Shown here: piece by piece, positions 5,623-14,036 of the stretch
Numbering within the stretch: position 1 is the stretch's first letter
How the letters are laid out: each line of letters starts with the position of its first letter
From: Burkholderiaceae bacterium
Lineage (GTDB): Bacteria; Pseudomonadota; Gammaproteobacteria; Burkholderiales; Burkholderiaceae_D
Assembly: GCA_019752915.1 (NCBI GenBank)
Contig: JAIELO010000319.1
Location: 1-20,212, forward strand
Direction of reading: 5' to 3'
DNA length: 20,212 nt
Notes under the pieces: model-generated
Databases searched by the model: none
Seen by the model: the letters and a program-made list of their open reading frames with translations, nothing else
What the model was told of the DNA's origin: nothing
Program-made: the position numbers and the translations under genes

Positions 5623-8154
5623 ATGAAAATTATCGTTATCGGTCACGGCATGGTGGGCCACAAGTTTCTGGAGTCGCTGGCGCAGAGTGGCATCGCCAAT
5701 CTGCAAGTGACGGTGCTGTGCGAGGAGCCGCGCCCAGCTTATGACCGCGTGCATCTGTCGGAATTCTTTGCCGGTAAATCGGCCGAGGATCTATCGCTAG
5801 TCAAGCCGGGCTTCTTCGAGCGCGAAGATATGGTGCTGCGTCTGAACACCCGCGCGACGCGGATCGACACGGCCAGCAAGAGCGTGACCACGGCCGATGG
5901 CGAGGTACTCGACTACGATAAGCTGGTCATCGCCACTGGTTCCTATCCCTTTGTCCCGCCACTGCCGGGTAAAGAGCGCAAGGACTGTTTCGTGTATCGC
6001 ACCATCGAAGATCTGCAAGCCATGCTGGAATGCGGCAAGCGCTCGAAGACCGGGGTTGTGATCGGCGGTGGTCTGCTGGGGCTGGAGTGTGCCAAGGCGC
6101 TGCGCGATCTGCAGCTGGAAACCCACGTAGTGGAGTTCTCGCCACGCCTGATGGCGGTGCAGGTGGACGATGGCGGCGCGCGCGTGCTGCGCCGGAAAAT
6201 CGAAGAGCTGGGGGTCACTGTCCATACCGGTAAAAACACCACGGCGATTGTGGATGGCGTGGATGGCACGCACCGCATGGAGTTTGCCGATGGCGGTCAT
6301 CTGGATGCGGACATGATTGTGTTCTCGGCCGGGATCCGTCCGCGCGATATGCTGGCACGCGAGTCTGGCCTGAGCATTGGCCCGCGCGGCGGCATCGAGA
6401 TCAATAACAACTGCGTGACGTCCGATCCGGACGTGTATGCGATTGGTGAGTGCGCACTGTGGGGCGGCCTGATCTTCGGTCTGGTGGCGCCCGGCTATGA
6501 AATGGCGCGGGTCGCGGCCAAGCATCTGGCTGGAGAGGCGGCCGAATTCGCCGGTGCCGACATGAGCACCAAACTGAAACTGATGGGCGTGGACGTGGCC
6601 AGTATCGGCGACCCGCACGGCAAGGTGGAAGGCAGCCGTTCCTACCAGTTCACCGACGAGCGCAAACAGATCTACAAGAAAATTGTGGTGTCCGATTGCG
6701 GCAAATACCTGCTCGGTGGCGTGATGGTGGGGGATGCCAGCGAATACGGCACCTTGTTGCAGATGATGCTGAACAAAATCGAATTGCCGGAGTCGCCCGA
6801 ATTTCTGATCCTGCCACAGTCCGATGGCGCAGCCAGGCCGGGACTGGGTGTGGATGCGCTGCCCGAAACGGCGCAGATCTGTTCCTGCAACGATGTCAGT
6901 AAGGGTAGCCTGTGTGCAGCAGTAGCGGGTGGCGTGACCGATCTGGCAGGGCTGAAAAGCTGCACGGGTGCTGGCACGTCCTGCGGCGGCTGCGTGCCGC
7001 TGGTAACGCAGGTGATGAAGGCGGAAATGAAAAAGCAGGGCATGGAGGTGAACAACCATCTGTGCGAACACTTCGCGTACTCGCGGCAGGAGCTGTTTCA
7101 CCTGATTAAAGCGGGCCAGATCAAGAACTTTGCCGGGCTGTTGTCCAGGCATGGTAAGGGGTTGGGGTGCGAGGTCTGCAAACCGCTGGCAGCGAATGTG
7201 CTGGCGACGGTGTGGAATGACTTCGTGCTGAAGAAGGAACACGCCAGCCTGCAGGATACCAATGACTACTTCCTCGGCAATATCCAGAAGGATGGCACCT
7301 ATTCGGTGGTGCCGCGCATGCCGGGTGGTGAAGTCACCGCTGATGGCCTGATCGCCGTCGGCATGGTGGCGAAGAAGTATCAGCTTTACACCAAGATTAC
7401 TGGCGGTGCGCGGGTCGATCTGTTCGGTGCGCGGCTCGAACAGCTGCCGTTGATCTGGGAAGAACTGATCGCTGCCGGTTTCGAATCCGGCCATGCCTAC
7501 GGCAAGTCACTGCGCACGGTGAAGTCCTGTGTGGGCTCGACCTGGTGTCGTTATGGTGTGGACGATTCGATCGGTCTGGCGATCGCGCTGGAGAATCGCT
7601 ACAAGGGCTTGCGGACTCCGCACAAGATCAAGTTCGGTGTGTCCGGCTGTACCCGCGAGTGTGCCGAGGCGCAGGGTAAGGATGTCGGTGTGATCGCGAC
7701 CGAGAAGGGCTGGAACCTGTACGTGTGTGGCAACGGCGGCATGAAGCCGCGCCATGCCGAATTGCTGGCCACCGATCTGGATAAGGATACGCTGGTGCGC
7801 TACATCGACCGCTTCCTGATGTTCTATGCCCGCACCGCTGACCGGCTGCAGCGCACCAGCGTGTGGCGCGAGAATCTGGAAGGTGGTCTCGACTATCTGA
7901 AACAGGTAGTGGTGGACGATAAGCTTGGTATCGGCGCAGCGCTGGAGGCGGACATGCAGCATGTAGTCGATACCTACGCCTGCGAATGGAAGGCTGCGGT
8001 GGAGAATCCGGAAACCCGCAAGCGCTTCCGTCACTTCGTCAACAGCGAGCAGGGCGACGCGAATGTCCTGTTCATGGAAGAACGTGGCCAGATCCGTCCC
8101 GCTACCGTGGAAGAGCGCAAGCGCGTGATTCCGATTGCCGTCAACGCAGCCTGA
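5623..8154 (+). CDS. nirB: Nitrite reductase [NAD(P)H] large subunit NirB
   Basis: This cytoplasmic enzyme reduces nitrite to ammonium with six electrons from NADH. The 843 residues read in order as follows: an FAD motif GHGMVG (7-12), an NAD motif GGGLLG (148-153), a [2Fe-2S] BFD-like domain with C420, C422, C454 and C457, and a second degenerate BFD-like segment. The siroheme/[4Fe-4S] domain follows, with ligands C636, C642, C676 and C680 (CX5C, then CX3C). The ATG at 5623 is chosen over an earlier in-frame codon because AAGGAG (5608-5613) lies nine bases upstream and the FAD fold begins at once. It lies 14 bases after narK and 10 bases before nirD, so it is cotranscribed. The length is standard for assimilatory NirB. 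Confidence 0.97.
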   Translation: MKIIVIGHGMVGHKFLESLAQSGIANLQVTVLCEEPRPAYDRVHLSEFFAGKSAEDLSLVKPGFFEREDMVLRLNTRATRIDTASKSVTTADGEVLDYDKLVIATGSYPFVPPLPGKERKDCFVYRTIEDLQAMLECGKRSKTGVVIGGGLLGLECAKALRDLQLETHVVEFSPRLMAVQVDDGGARVLRRKIEELGVTVHTGKNTTAIVDGVDGTHRMEFADGGHLDADMIVFSAGIRPRDMLARESGLSIGPRGGIEINNNCVTSDPDVYAIGECALWGGLIFGLVAPGYEMARVAAKHLAGEAAEFAGADMSTKLKLMGVDVASIGDPHGKVEGSRSYQFTDERKQIYKKIVVSDCGKYLLGGVMVGDASEYGTLLQMMLNKIELPESPEFLILPQSDGAARPGLGVDALPETAQICSCNDVSKGSLCAAVAGGVTDLAGLKSCTGAGTSCGGCVPLVTQVMKAEMKKQGMEVNNHLCEHFAYSRQELFHLIKAGQIKNFAGLLSRHGKGLGCEVCKPLAANVLATVWNDFVLKKEHASLQDTNDYFLGNIQKDGTYSVVPRMPGGEVTADGLIAVGMVAKKYQLYTKITGGARVDLFGARLEQLPLIWEELIAAGFESGHAYGKSLRTVKSCVGSTWCRYGVDDSIGLAIALENRYKGLRTPHKIKFGVSGCTRECAEAQGKDVGVIATEKGWNLYVCGNGGMKPRHAELLATDLDKDTLVRYIDRFLMFYARTADRLQRTSVWRENLEGGLDYLKQVVVDDKLGIGAALEADMQHVVDTYACEWKAAVENPETRKRFRHFVNSEQGDANVLFMEERGQIRPATVEERKRVIPIAVNAA

Positions 8155-8164
8155 GGAGAACTTT

Positions 8165-8512
8165 ATGCATCGAGATATTCAAAGCGATCGCTGGATCAGC
8201 GTCTGTCAACTGGACGATATTGTGCCGAATACCGGCGTGTGTGCTTTGCTGAACCAGCGCCAGATCGCCGTGTTCCATGTGGAGGCGGACGGTAATCGCG
8301 TATTCGCCATCGATAACTTCGACCCGAACTCGCAAGCGGCGGTGCTGTCGCGCGGGCTGGTGGGCAGCATCGGCGAGCGCATCGTAGTGGCCTCGCCCAT
8401 CTACAAGCAGCATTTCGATCTGCAGACGGGCGAATGTCTGGAAGCGCCTGATCATTCCGTGAACACCTATCCGGCCCGCATCGAAGACGGCAAAGTGTGG
8501 GTGGGACTATGA
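8165..8512 (+). CDS. nirD: Nitrite reductase [NAD(P)H] small subunit NirD
   Basis: This 115-residue protein has a Rieske-like fold and is the partner of NirB. It opens with WISVCQLDDI, typical of the family, and contains the sheet segments QIAVFHVE and IYKQHFDL. The CxH and CxxH iron-sulfur ligands of true Rieske proteins are absent, as in other NirD proteins, so it is expected to be structural or stabilising rather than redox-active. GGAG (8155-8158) directly follows the nirB stop. Its TGA stop overlaps the ATG of the next gene (ATGA), indicating coupled translation. Confidence 0.94.
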   Translation: MHRDIQSDRWISVCQLDDIVPNTGVCALLNQRQIAVFHVEADGNRVFAIDNFDPNSQAAVLSRGLVGSIGERIVVASPIYKQHFDLQTGECLEAPDHSVNTYPARIEDGKVWVGL

Positions 8513-9726
8513 ACCGCCCCGCGCTGGTGGTGATCGGGAACGGCATGGCAGGCATGCGTACGGTCGAAGAACTGCTCAAGCTGGCGCCCGAGATGTACGA
8601 CATTACCGTGTTCGGCGCCGAGCCGCATGGCAATTACAACCGCATCATGCTGTCGCCGGTGCTGGCTGGCGAAAAGACCATGGACGAGATCATGATCAAT
8701 AGCCGCGAATGGTATGGTCAGAACGCCATCACGCTGCATGCCGGTGATCCGGTCGAGCATATCGACCGGCGTAACCGCGTGGTGCGGGCACGTTCGGGCC
8801 TATGCGTGCATTACGATCGGCTGCTGATTGCTACCGGTTCCAAACCCTTCATCATTCCCGTGCCAGGCCATCAACTGAATGGTGTACTGGCGTTTCGCGA
8901 TATTCAGGATGTGGAAAGCATGCTGGCCATGGCACGCAACCATCGCAATGCCGTGATCATCGGCGGTGGCCTGCTGGGACTGGAAGCGGCCAATGGTCTG
9001 CTGCGGCAGGGCATGTCGGTGACGGTGGTGCATGTGGCGGACGCGCTAATGAACCAGCAGCTCGATAAACCGGCAGCCCAGTTGTTGCAGAAGGCGCTGG
9101 AAGCCAAGGGCTTGAAGTTTGTCCTGAATGCCCAGACCGAGGAAATCCTCGGACCGAACCGCGTGACCGGTTTGCGCTTCAAGGACGGCAGCGAGCTGGC
9201 CGCCGATCTGGTAGTGATGACGGCCGGTGTGCGACCGAATATCGAACTGGCCAAAGCCGCCGGGCTGCATTGTGACCGTGCCATCGTCGTCGACGATACC
9301 TTGCAGACCTATGATCCGCGCGTGTATGCGGTGGGCGAATGCGTGCAGCATCGTAGTGCGACTTTCGGGCTGGTGGCGCCGATCTGGGAGCAGGCGCGTG
9401 TCTGCGGCGCGCATCTGGCCGGTGCCGGTGTGCGTCGCTATGTCCAGCAGACTTCTCCGACCCGCCTGAAAGTGACCGGCGTGGAGCTGTATTCGGTGGG
9501 CGACTTTATCGGTGGTGAAGGCAGCGAAGATCTGGTGCTGCGCGATGCGCGTCGTGGCATCTATAAACGGCTGGTGCTGAAAGGGGGCCGCCTGACGGGC
9601 GCGGTGCTGTACGGCGACGTCAAGGATGGGCCGTGGTACTTCAAGCTGATTCAGAGTGGCGCCGACATCGCCGCCATGCGTCCGACCCTGTTATTTGGCG
9701 AGGCGCTGTGCGCCAGAGCCGCCTGA
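8509..9726 (+). CDS. Stand-alone FAD/NADH oxidoreductase, likely electron-transfer subunit of assimilatory nitrate reductase (NasC-like)
   Basis: The 405-residue protein resembles the N-terminal third of NirB. It has an FAD motif GNGMAG (10-15), an NAD motif GGGLLG (152-157), and the second FAD segment YDPRVYAVGEC near residues 268-277. It ends without the cysteine-rich BFD domain found in Klebsiella NasC and in NirB. The following nasA gene instead carries a BFD [2Fe-2S] domain at its C-terminus, so the pair together has the complete NADH to FAD to [2Fe-2S] to molybdenum chain. The ATG at 8509 overlaps the nirD stop and is preferred over an upstream in-frame GTG. Some annotations would call it NirB-like or rubredoxin reductase. 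Function as the nitrate reductase electron donor is inferred from order and domain complementarity. Confidence 0.85.
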   Translation: MNRPALVVIGNGMAGMRTVEELLKLAPEMYDITVFGAEPHGNYNRIMLSPVLAGEKTMDEIMINSREWYGQNAITLHAGDPVEHIDRRNRVVRARSGLCVHYDRLLIATGSKPFIIPVPGHQLNGVLAFRDIQDVESMLAMARNHRNAVIIGGGLLGLEAANGLLRQGMSVTVVHVADALMNQQLDKPAAQLLQKALEAKGLKFVLNAQTEEILGPNRVTGLRFKDGSELAADLVVMTAGVRPNIELAKAAGLHCDRAIVVDDTLQTYDPRVYAVGECVQHRSATFGLVAPIWEQARVCGAHLAGAGVRRYVQQTSPTRLKVTGVELYSVGDFIGGEGSEDLVLRDARRGIYKRLVLKGGRLTGAVLYGDVKDGPWYFKLIQSGADIAAMRPTLLFGEALCARAA

Positions 9727-9745
9727 CCAGTATTGCGAGCACATA

Positions 9746-12469
9746 GTGAATTTCTCTTCCGATCATCTGGCAATTCGAAGTACCTGTGCCTACTGCGGCG
9801 TGGGCTGCGGTGTGCAGGCTATGCCGCAGGGCGATGGCACGGTCGTCATCAGCGGCGATGCGCTGCATCCCGCCAATCGCGGACGGCTGTGCGTCAAAGG
9901 CTCGGCGCTGGGCGAAACGCTGGGACTGGAGGGACGCTTGCTGTATCCGCAATTGCGCGGCGCGCAGGGCTTGCGGCGCGTGTCGTGGGATGCCGCACTC
10001 GATCAGGTAGCTGGCCAGTGGCGCAGCATCATCGCTCAGCACGGACCGCAGGCCGTGGCACTGTATGTCTCGGGCCAGTTGCTGACCGAGGACTACTACG
10101 TCGCCAATAAACTGATGAAAGGTTATGTGGGTAGCGCGAACATCGATACTAATTCGCGTCTGTGCATGTCGTCGGCGGTGGCTGGTTACAAGCGCGCGTT
10201 TGGTGAAGATCTGGTGCCGCTCTGCTACGACGATCTGGAACTGGCCGATCTGGTGGTACTGGTGGGGTCGAACACGGCGTGGTGCCATCCGATTCTGTTC
10301 CAGCGCATCCTCAAGGCCAAAGAGCTGCGCCCCGATATGAAACTGGTGGTGATCGATCCGCGCCGCACAGCCACCTGCGAACTGGCTGATCTGCATGTGC
10401 CGGTGAAGGCCGGTACCGATGTCTGGCTGTTCAATGGCCTGCTCAGTTATCTGGCGCGTATCGGCGCGATGGCACCTGCGTTTTTGGAACAGCACACCAG
10501 CGGACTGACGGCGGCGCTGGAAGCGGCCAGTGTCGACTGCGCCGATCCCGCCGAAGTGGCGCGTATCTGCCGTATCGATCTGGCCGTGCTGATGGAATTC
10601 TACGAACTGTTTGCAGCGACGGGAAAAACCATCACGGCTTATTCGATGGGGGTAAATCAGTCGTCCGCTGGTACGGATAAGGTGAATGCCATCATCAACT
10701 GCCATCTGATCGGCGGGCGTATCGGCAAGCCCGGAATGGGCCCGTTCTCGATCACCGGACAGCCGAATGCCATGGGGGGACGCGAAGTTGGCGGCATGGC
10801 GAATATGCTGGCGGCACACATGGATCTGGAAAATGCCGAGCACCGCGACGTAGTGCAGACTTTCTGGGATGCGCCGCGCATGGCCGACACGGCAGGCCTG
10901 AAGGCGGTTGACCTGTTCAAGGCGATTGAAGAGGGTAGCGTCAAGGCGGTATGGGTCATCGGCACCAATCCGGTGGTCAGCATGCCCGACGCCGATCAGG
11001 TGCGGCGCGCGCTAGAGCGCTGCGAACTGGTGGTATGCACCGACATCATGCAGGACACCGATACCAATGCCTATGCCGACGTGCTGCTGCCTGCACTGGG
11101 CTGGGGCGAGAAGGATGGCACGGTCACCAATTCCGAGCGCTGCATCTCGCGCCAGCGCGCCTTTCTCGCGCCACCCGGCGAAGCGCTGCCGGACTGGAAA
11201 ATACTGGCGCTGTTTGCACAGCGCATGGGCTACAACGGTTTCGATTTCCGCAGCGCGCACGGAGTGTTTGCCGAACATGCGCGTCTGAGCGCATTCCGCA
11301 ACACGCCGGCCGATGTGCCGCGCAGTTTCGATATTTCGGGCCTCGCCGGCTTGAACGCTCGCGAATATGACGATCTGGAACCGACCCAGTGGCCGGTGCG
11401 TCGTCTGGCGACTGGTGCGCTGCAGGTGGAGCAGCGATTGTTCGCTGACGGTCAGTTTGCCCATGCCGACGGTAAGGCGCGCTTTATCGCCACGCCAGTG
11501 CGTGCGCCGCTGCATGCCGTAAGTGATGACTATCCCCTGTCTCTGAATACGGGTCGTGTGCGCGATCAGTGGCACACCATGACGCGTACCGGCAAAGCGC
11601 CGACACTGGCCGATCATACGGCGGAATCGTTTGTCGACATGCACCCGCAGGATGCGCTGCTGCATGGTGTGCGCGAAGGCGAGCTGGCCCGCATCAGCTC
11701 TGAATGGGGGGCGATGGTGGCGCGGGTGCAGCACGGCGGCGGCATTGCACGCGGCAGTGTGTTCATCCCGATCCACTGGAATAGCCAGACGGCTTCCGAT
11801 GCGCGCGTGGGTGCGCTGGTCAATCCGGCAGTCGACCCCATTTCTGGTGAACCGGAATTCAAGCATACGCCGGTGCGTATCGAGCAGTTCCGCGTCAACT
11901 GGCACGGCTTCATCCTCAGTCGCAGTGCTCTGCAACTCGACGATGTGGCGCACTGGACCCGCATACAGGGGCGCAGTTTCAACCGCTATGAACTGGCAGG
12001 GCGCACCACGATCGACGATTACAGCGGCTGGGCGCGCAGCCTGCTCGGCGTGACCGAACTTGACGCCGACTGGCTGGAATACCAAGACCGTAGCGCTGGC
12101 GTCTATCGCGCCGTGCATATCGTCGACGATCGCATCGAGCAGTGTATCTTCCTCTCGCCTCGGCAGGACATGCCTTCGCGTGCATGGCTGGCCAGCCTGT
12201 TCGTAAAACCGGCGCTGAGCGAGTTAGATCGCGTCGGTCTGCTGGTCGGTATGCCGGTTGAAAAGGGCGCTGATACGGGGCCGACGGTGTGTTCCTGTTT
12301 TGGTGTGGGCCGCAACACCATCTGCGAGGCTATTCTTGCGCAGGATCTGCAGACTGTCGCGCAAGTGACGTCCTGCCTGAAGGCTGGCGGCAATTGCGGT
12401 TCCTGCGTTCCGGAGATTAAAAAAATACTTGTGCAAACCCGGTTGTTAGCAGCAGAAGAAAAGGTGTAG
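9746..12469 (+). CDS. nasA: Assimilatory nitrate reductase catalytic subunit NasA with C-terminal [2Fe-2S] domain
   Basis: This cytoplasmic molybdopterin enzyme reduces nitrate to nitrite. Residues 14-49 carry the [4Fe-4S] motif (C14, C17, C21, C49). A long molybdopterin oxidoreductase body follows, with the cofactor dinucleotide-binding domain beginning near residue 600 (LNTGRVRDQWHTMTRTGKAP). The last 60 residues form a BFD-like [2Fe-2S] domain with C849, C851, C884 and C887. The start is assigned to GTG 9746, giving 907 residues. It is the only plausible start between the upstream stop and the first cluster cysteine, but the ribosome binding site before it is poor. It lies 19 bases after the reductase gene and ends the nitrate assimilation operon. 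No U-tract terminator follows. Confidence 0.95.
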   Translation: MNFSSDHLAIRSTCAYCGVGCGVQAMPQGDGTVVISGDALHPANRGRLCVKGSALGETLGLEGRLLYPQLRGAQGLRRVSWDAALDQVAGQWRSIIAQHGPQAVALYVSGQLLTEDYYVANKLMKGYVGSANIDTNSRLCMSSAVAGYKRAFGEDLVPLCYDDLELADLVVLVGSNTAWCHPILFQRILKAKELRPDMKLVVIDPRRTATCELADLHVPVKAGTDVWLFNGLLSYLARIGAMAPAFLEQHTSGLTAALEAASVDCADPAEVARICRIDLAVLMEFYELFAATGKTITAYSMGVNQSSAGTDKVNAIINCHLIGGRIGKPGMGPFSITGQPNAMGGREVGGMANMLAAHMDLENAEHRDVVQTFWDAPRMADTAGLKAVDLFKAIEEGSVKAVWVIGTNPVVSMPDADQVRRALERCELVVCTDIMQDTDTNAYADVLLPALGWGEKDGTVTNSERCISRQRAFLAPPGEALPDWKILALFAQRMGYNGFDFRSAHGVFAEHARLSAFRNTPADVPRSFDISGLAGLNAREYDDLEPTQWPVRRLATGALQVEQRLFADGQFAHADGKARFIATPVRAPLHAVSDDYPLSLNTGRVRDQWHTMTRTGKAPTLADHTAESFVDMHPQDALLHGVREGELARISSEWGAMVARVQHGGGIARGSVFIPIHWNSQTASDARVGALVNPAVDPISGEPEFKHTPVRIEQFRVNWHGFILSRSALQLDDVAHWTRIQGRSFNRYELAGRTTIDDYSGWARSLLGVTELDADWLEYQDRSAGVYRAVHIVDDRIEQCIFLSPRQDMPSRAWLASLFVKPALSELDRVGLLVGMPVEKGADTGPTVCSCFGVGRNTICEAILAQDLQTVAQVTSCLKAGGNCGSCVPEIKKILVQTRLLAAEEKV

Positions 12470-12471
12470 TT

Positions 12472-12488
12472 ATGGTAAATTAGACCAT
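12472..12488. promoter_or_regulatory. Short inverted repeat between nasA and puuA, possible operator
   Basis: ATGGT (12472-12476) and ACCAT (12484-12488) are perfect inverted repeats with a 7-base A/T-rich spacer, in the 50-base gap before puuA. No U-tract follows, so it is not an intrinsic terminator. A regulator binding site upstream of the polyamine genes is possible but unproven; an arm of only five bases may occur by chance. Confidence 0.25.
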
Positions 12489-12519
12489 CGATCGCTTGAT
12501 CATTTTAGAGAGCGTGAGC

Positions 12520-13890
12520 ATGTCTATTCGCGAGAATTTCACTGATGCCGATATGGAGCAGTGGCTCAATGAACACCGGGTCACTGAAATTGAATGTCTG
12601 GTACCCGATCTGACGGGTGTCGCACGCGGCAAGATTCTGCCGCGCGCAAAATTCAGTAAGGACCGCGGCATGCGGATCCCCGAGGCGGTGCTGGGCATGA
12701 CCGTCACCGGGAATTATCCGACCGACGATGTGGCCTATGACCGCGCCATCTCCTCCACCGACCGCGACATGATCCTGCGCGCCGATCCCGGTACCATTAC
12801 GCAGGTGCCGTGGGCGATCGATCCGACCGCGCAGGTGATCCACGACTGCTATTTCGCTGACGGCACGCTGGTTGATTTTGCGCCGCGTTCGGTGCTGCGC
12901 CGTGTGCTCAAGCTGTACGCGGAACGTGGCTGGCAACCGGTAGTAGGGCCGGAGCTGGAATTCTATCTGACCGAAAAAAGCATCGATCCCGATCTGCCGC
13001 TGAAGGCGCCGATCGGCCGTAGTGGCCGCGCCGAGACCAGCCGGCAGGTCTACAGCATCGACGCCGTGAATGAATTCGATCCGCTGTTCGAGGACATTTA
13101 CGACTACTGTGCGCTGATGAATCTGGACGTCGACACGCTGATACACGAAACCGGCGCCGGGCAGATGGGCCTGAATTTCCAGCATGGCGATGCGCTGGCG
13201 CTGGCCGATAACGTGTTCTACTTCAAACGCACGGTGCGCGAGGCGGCGCTCAAGCATGGCATGTACGCGACCTTCATGGCTAAGCCGATGGCGGGCGAGC
13301 CGGGATCGGCCATGCATGTGCACCAGAGTGTCAGCGATGTGAAGACCGGCCGCAATATCTTTACTGCGGCAGATGGTGCGCCGTCGGCACACTTCCGTCA
13401 CTATATCGCCGGTTTGCAGCGCTACACGCCGTCCAGCATGGCGATCCTGGCGCCGTATGTGAATTCGTATCGCCGCATCGTGCGCCATACGGCCACACCG
13501 ATCAATATTCAGTGGGGTATCGACAACCGCACCGTCGGCTTCCGCATTCCCATTTCCGGCGTGGAGCAGCGGCGCGTCGAAAACCGCATCATCGGCGCCG
13601 ACGCCAATCCCTATCTGGCGATGGCCGTGACGCTGGCCTGTGGCTATCTGGGTATGGTGGACCAGCTGGAACCAACCCCGATGACCACCGACTGTGCCTA
13701 CCCGAATCTGTTCGAGCTTCCGCAAGGACTGCCGCAGGCGCTGGAGATGCTGCGCCGGGAAGACCGCCTGCGCGCAGTGCTGGGTGAGCGCTTTATCGAC
13801 GTCTACACGGCGATCAAGGAAGTCGAGCATCAGGAGTTCATGACGGTGATCAGTCCCTGGGAACGCGAGCACCTTCTGCTGCACGTCTGA
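12520..13890 (+). CDS. puuA: Glutamine synthetase family protein, probable gamma-glutamylputrescine synthetase PuuA
   Basis: The 456-residue enzyme belongs to the glutamine synthetase superfamily. Catalytic landmarks are GPELEFYL (143-150, metal-binding Glu residues), HETGAGQMGLNF (209-220) and AMHVHQ (264-269). Later come the arginine-rich NSYRRIVRH and RVENRI segments. The N-terminus, with EIECLVPDLTGVARGKILP, is typical of PuuA/SpuI-type enzymes that ligate glutamate to putrescine rather than to ammonia. The putrescine importer genes that follow support this. ATG 12520 is used; a GTG six bases earlier is an alternative, and the ribosome binding site is weak for either. It starts only 50 bases after nasA on the same strand, without an obvious terminator between. 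Substrate choice (putrescine, spermidine or another amine) cannot be fixed from motifs. Confidence 0.85.
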   Translation: MSIRENFTDADMEQWLNEHRVTEIECLVPDLTGVARGKILPRAKFSKDRGMRIPEAVLGMTVTGNYPTDDVAYDRAISSTDRDMILRADPGTITQVPWAIDPTAQVIHDCYFADGTLVDFAPRSVLRRVLKLYAERGWQPVVGPELEFYLTEKSIDPDLPLKAPIGRSGRAETSRQVYSIDAVNEFDPLFEDIYDYCALMNLDVDTLIHETGAGQMGLNFQHGDALALADNVFYFKRTVREAALKHGMYATFMAKPMAGEPGSAMHVHQSVSDVKTGRNIFTAADGAPSAHFRHYIAGLQRYTPSSMAILAPYVNSYRRIVRHTATPINIQWGIDNRTVGFRIPISGVEQRRVENRIIGADANPYLAMAVTLACGYLGMVDQLEPTPMTTDCAYPNLFELPQGLPQALEMLRREDRLRAVLGERFIDVYTAIKEVEHQEFMTVISPWEREHLLLHV

Positions 13891-13896
13891 TGCGCC

Positions 13897-13930
13897 GGGG
13901 CCATCGCAGGCCATCCCTCGCGATGGCCTC
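13897..13930 (+). terminator. Stable hairpin after puuA, without a U-tract
   Basis: GGCCATCGC (13899-13907) pairs perfectly with GCGATGGCC (13920-13928). Two more outer pairs are possible, one of them G-U. The loop has 12 bases. No T-run follows, so it may protect the 3' end of the transcript, act as a Rho-linked stop, or be unrelated to termination. It begins seven bases after the puuA stop. Confidence 0.4.
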
Positions 13931-13952
13931 GTAGCCGCTTCCTAAGTAGCTT

Positions 13953-13958
13953 TATAAT
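13953..13958 (+). promoter_or_regulatory. Candidate -10 element upstream of potG
   Basis: A perfect TATAAT lies 79 bases before potG in otherwise G+C-rich DNA. No recognisable -35 hexamer occurs 16-18 bases upstream. If used, its transcript would start near 13965 and run directly into the terminator-like hairpin at 13978-14001, which would make that hairpin a leader attenuator. Confidence 0.35.
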
Positions 13959-13977
13959 CACGGGTTCTAAAATTGGG

Positions 13978-14001
13978 GCGACCTGCGGATGGTCGCTTTT
14001 T
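13978..14001 (+). terminator. Intrinsic terminator between puuA and potG
   Basis: GCGACC (13978-13983) and GGTCGC (13991-13996) form a perfect six-pair stem with a seven-base loop, followed at once by TTTTT (13997-14001). This is a standard Rho-independent terminator. It would end the puuA transcript or attenuate one starting at the TATAAT just upstream. Confidence 0.75.
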
Positions 14002-14036
14002 CGATAGTCGAACCATATCATTTATATTTTAATAAC

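Noticed and set aside
5797..7494. Minus-strand open frame of 565 codons opposite nirB
   Set aside because: It is a shadow of nirB, rich in His, Gln and Arg, with no recognisable domain or ribosome binding site.
8165..8512. NirD as a Rieske [2Fe-2S] protein
   Set aside because: The CxH and CxxH ligand motifs are absent, as is normal for NirD.
12520..13890. puuA as the housekeeping glutamine synthetase glnA
   Set aside because: N-terminal features and the polyamine gene neighbours fit the PuuA group, and no glnA-type adenylylation tyrosine context was recognised.
12505..13914. Minus-strand open frame of 469 codons opposite puuA
   Set aside because: Same composition artefact; the + strand frame has complete glutamine synthetase motifs.
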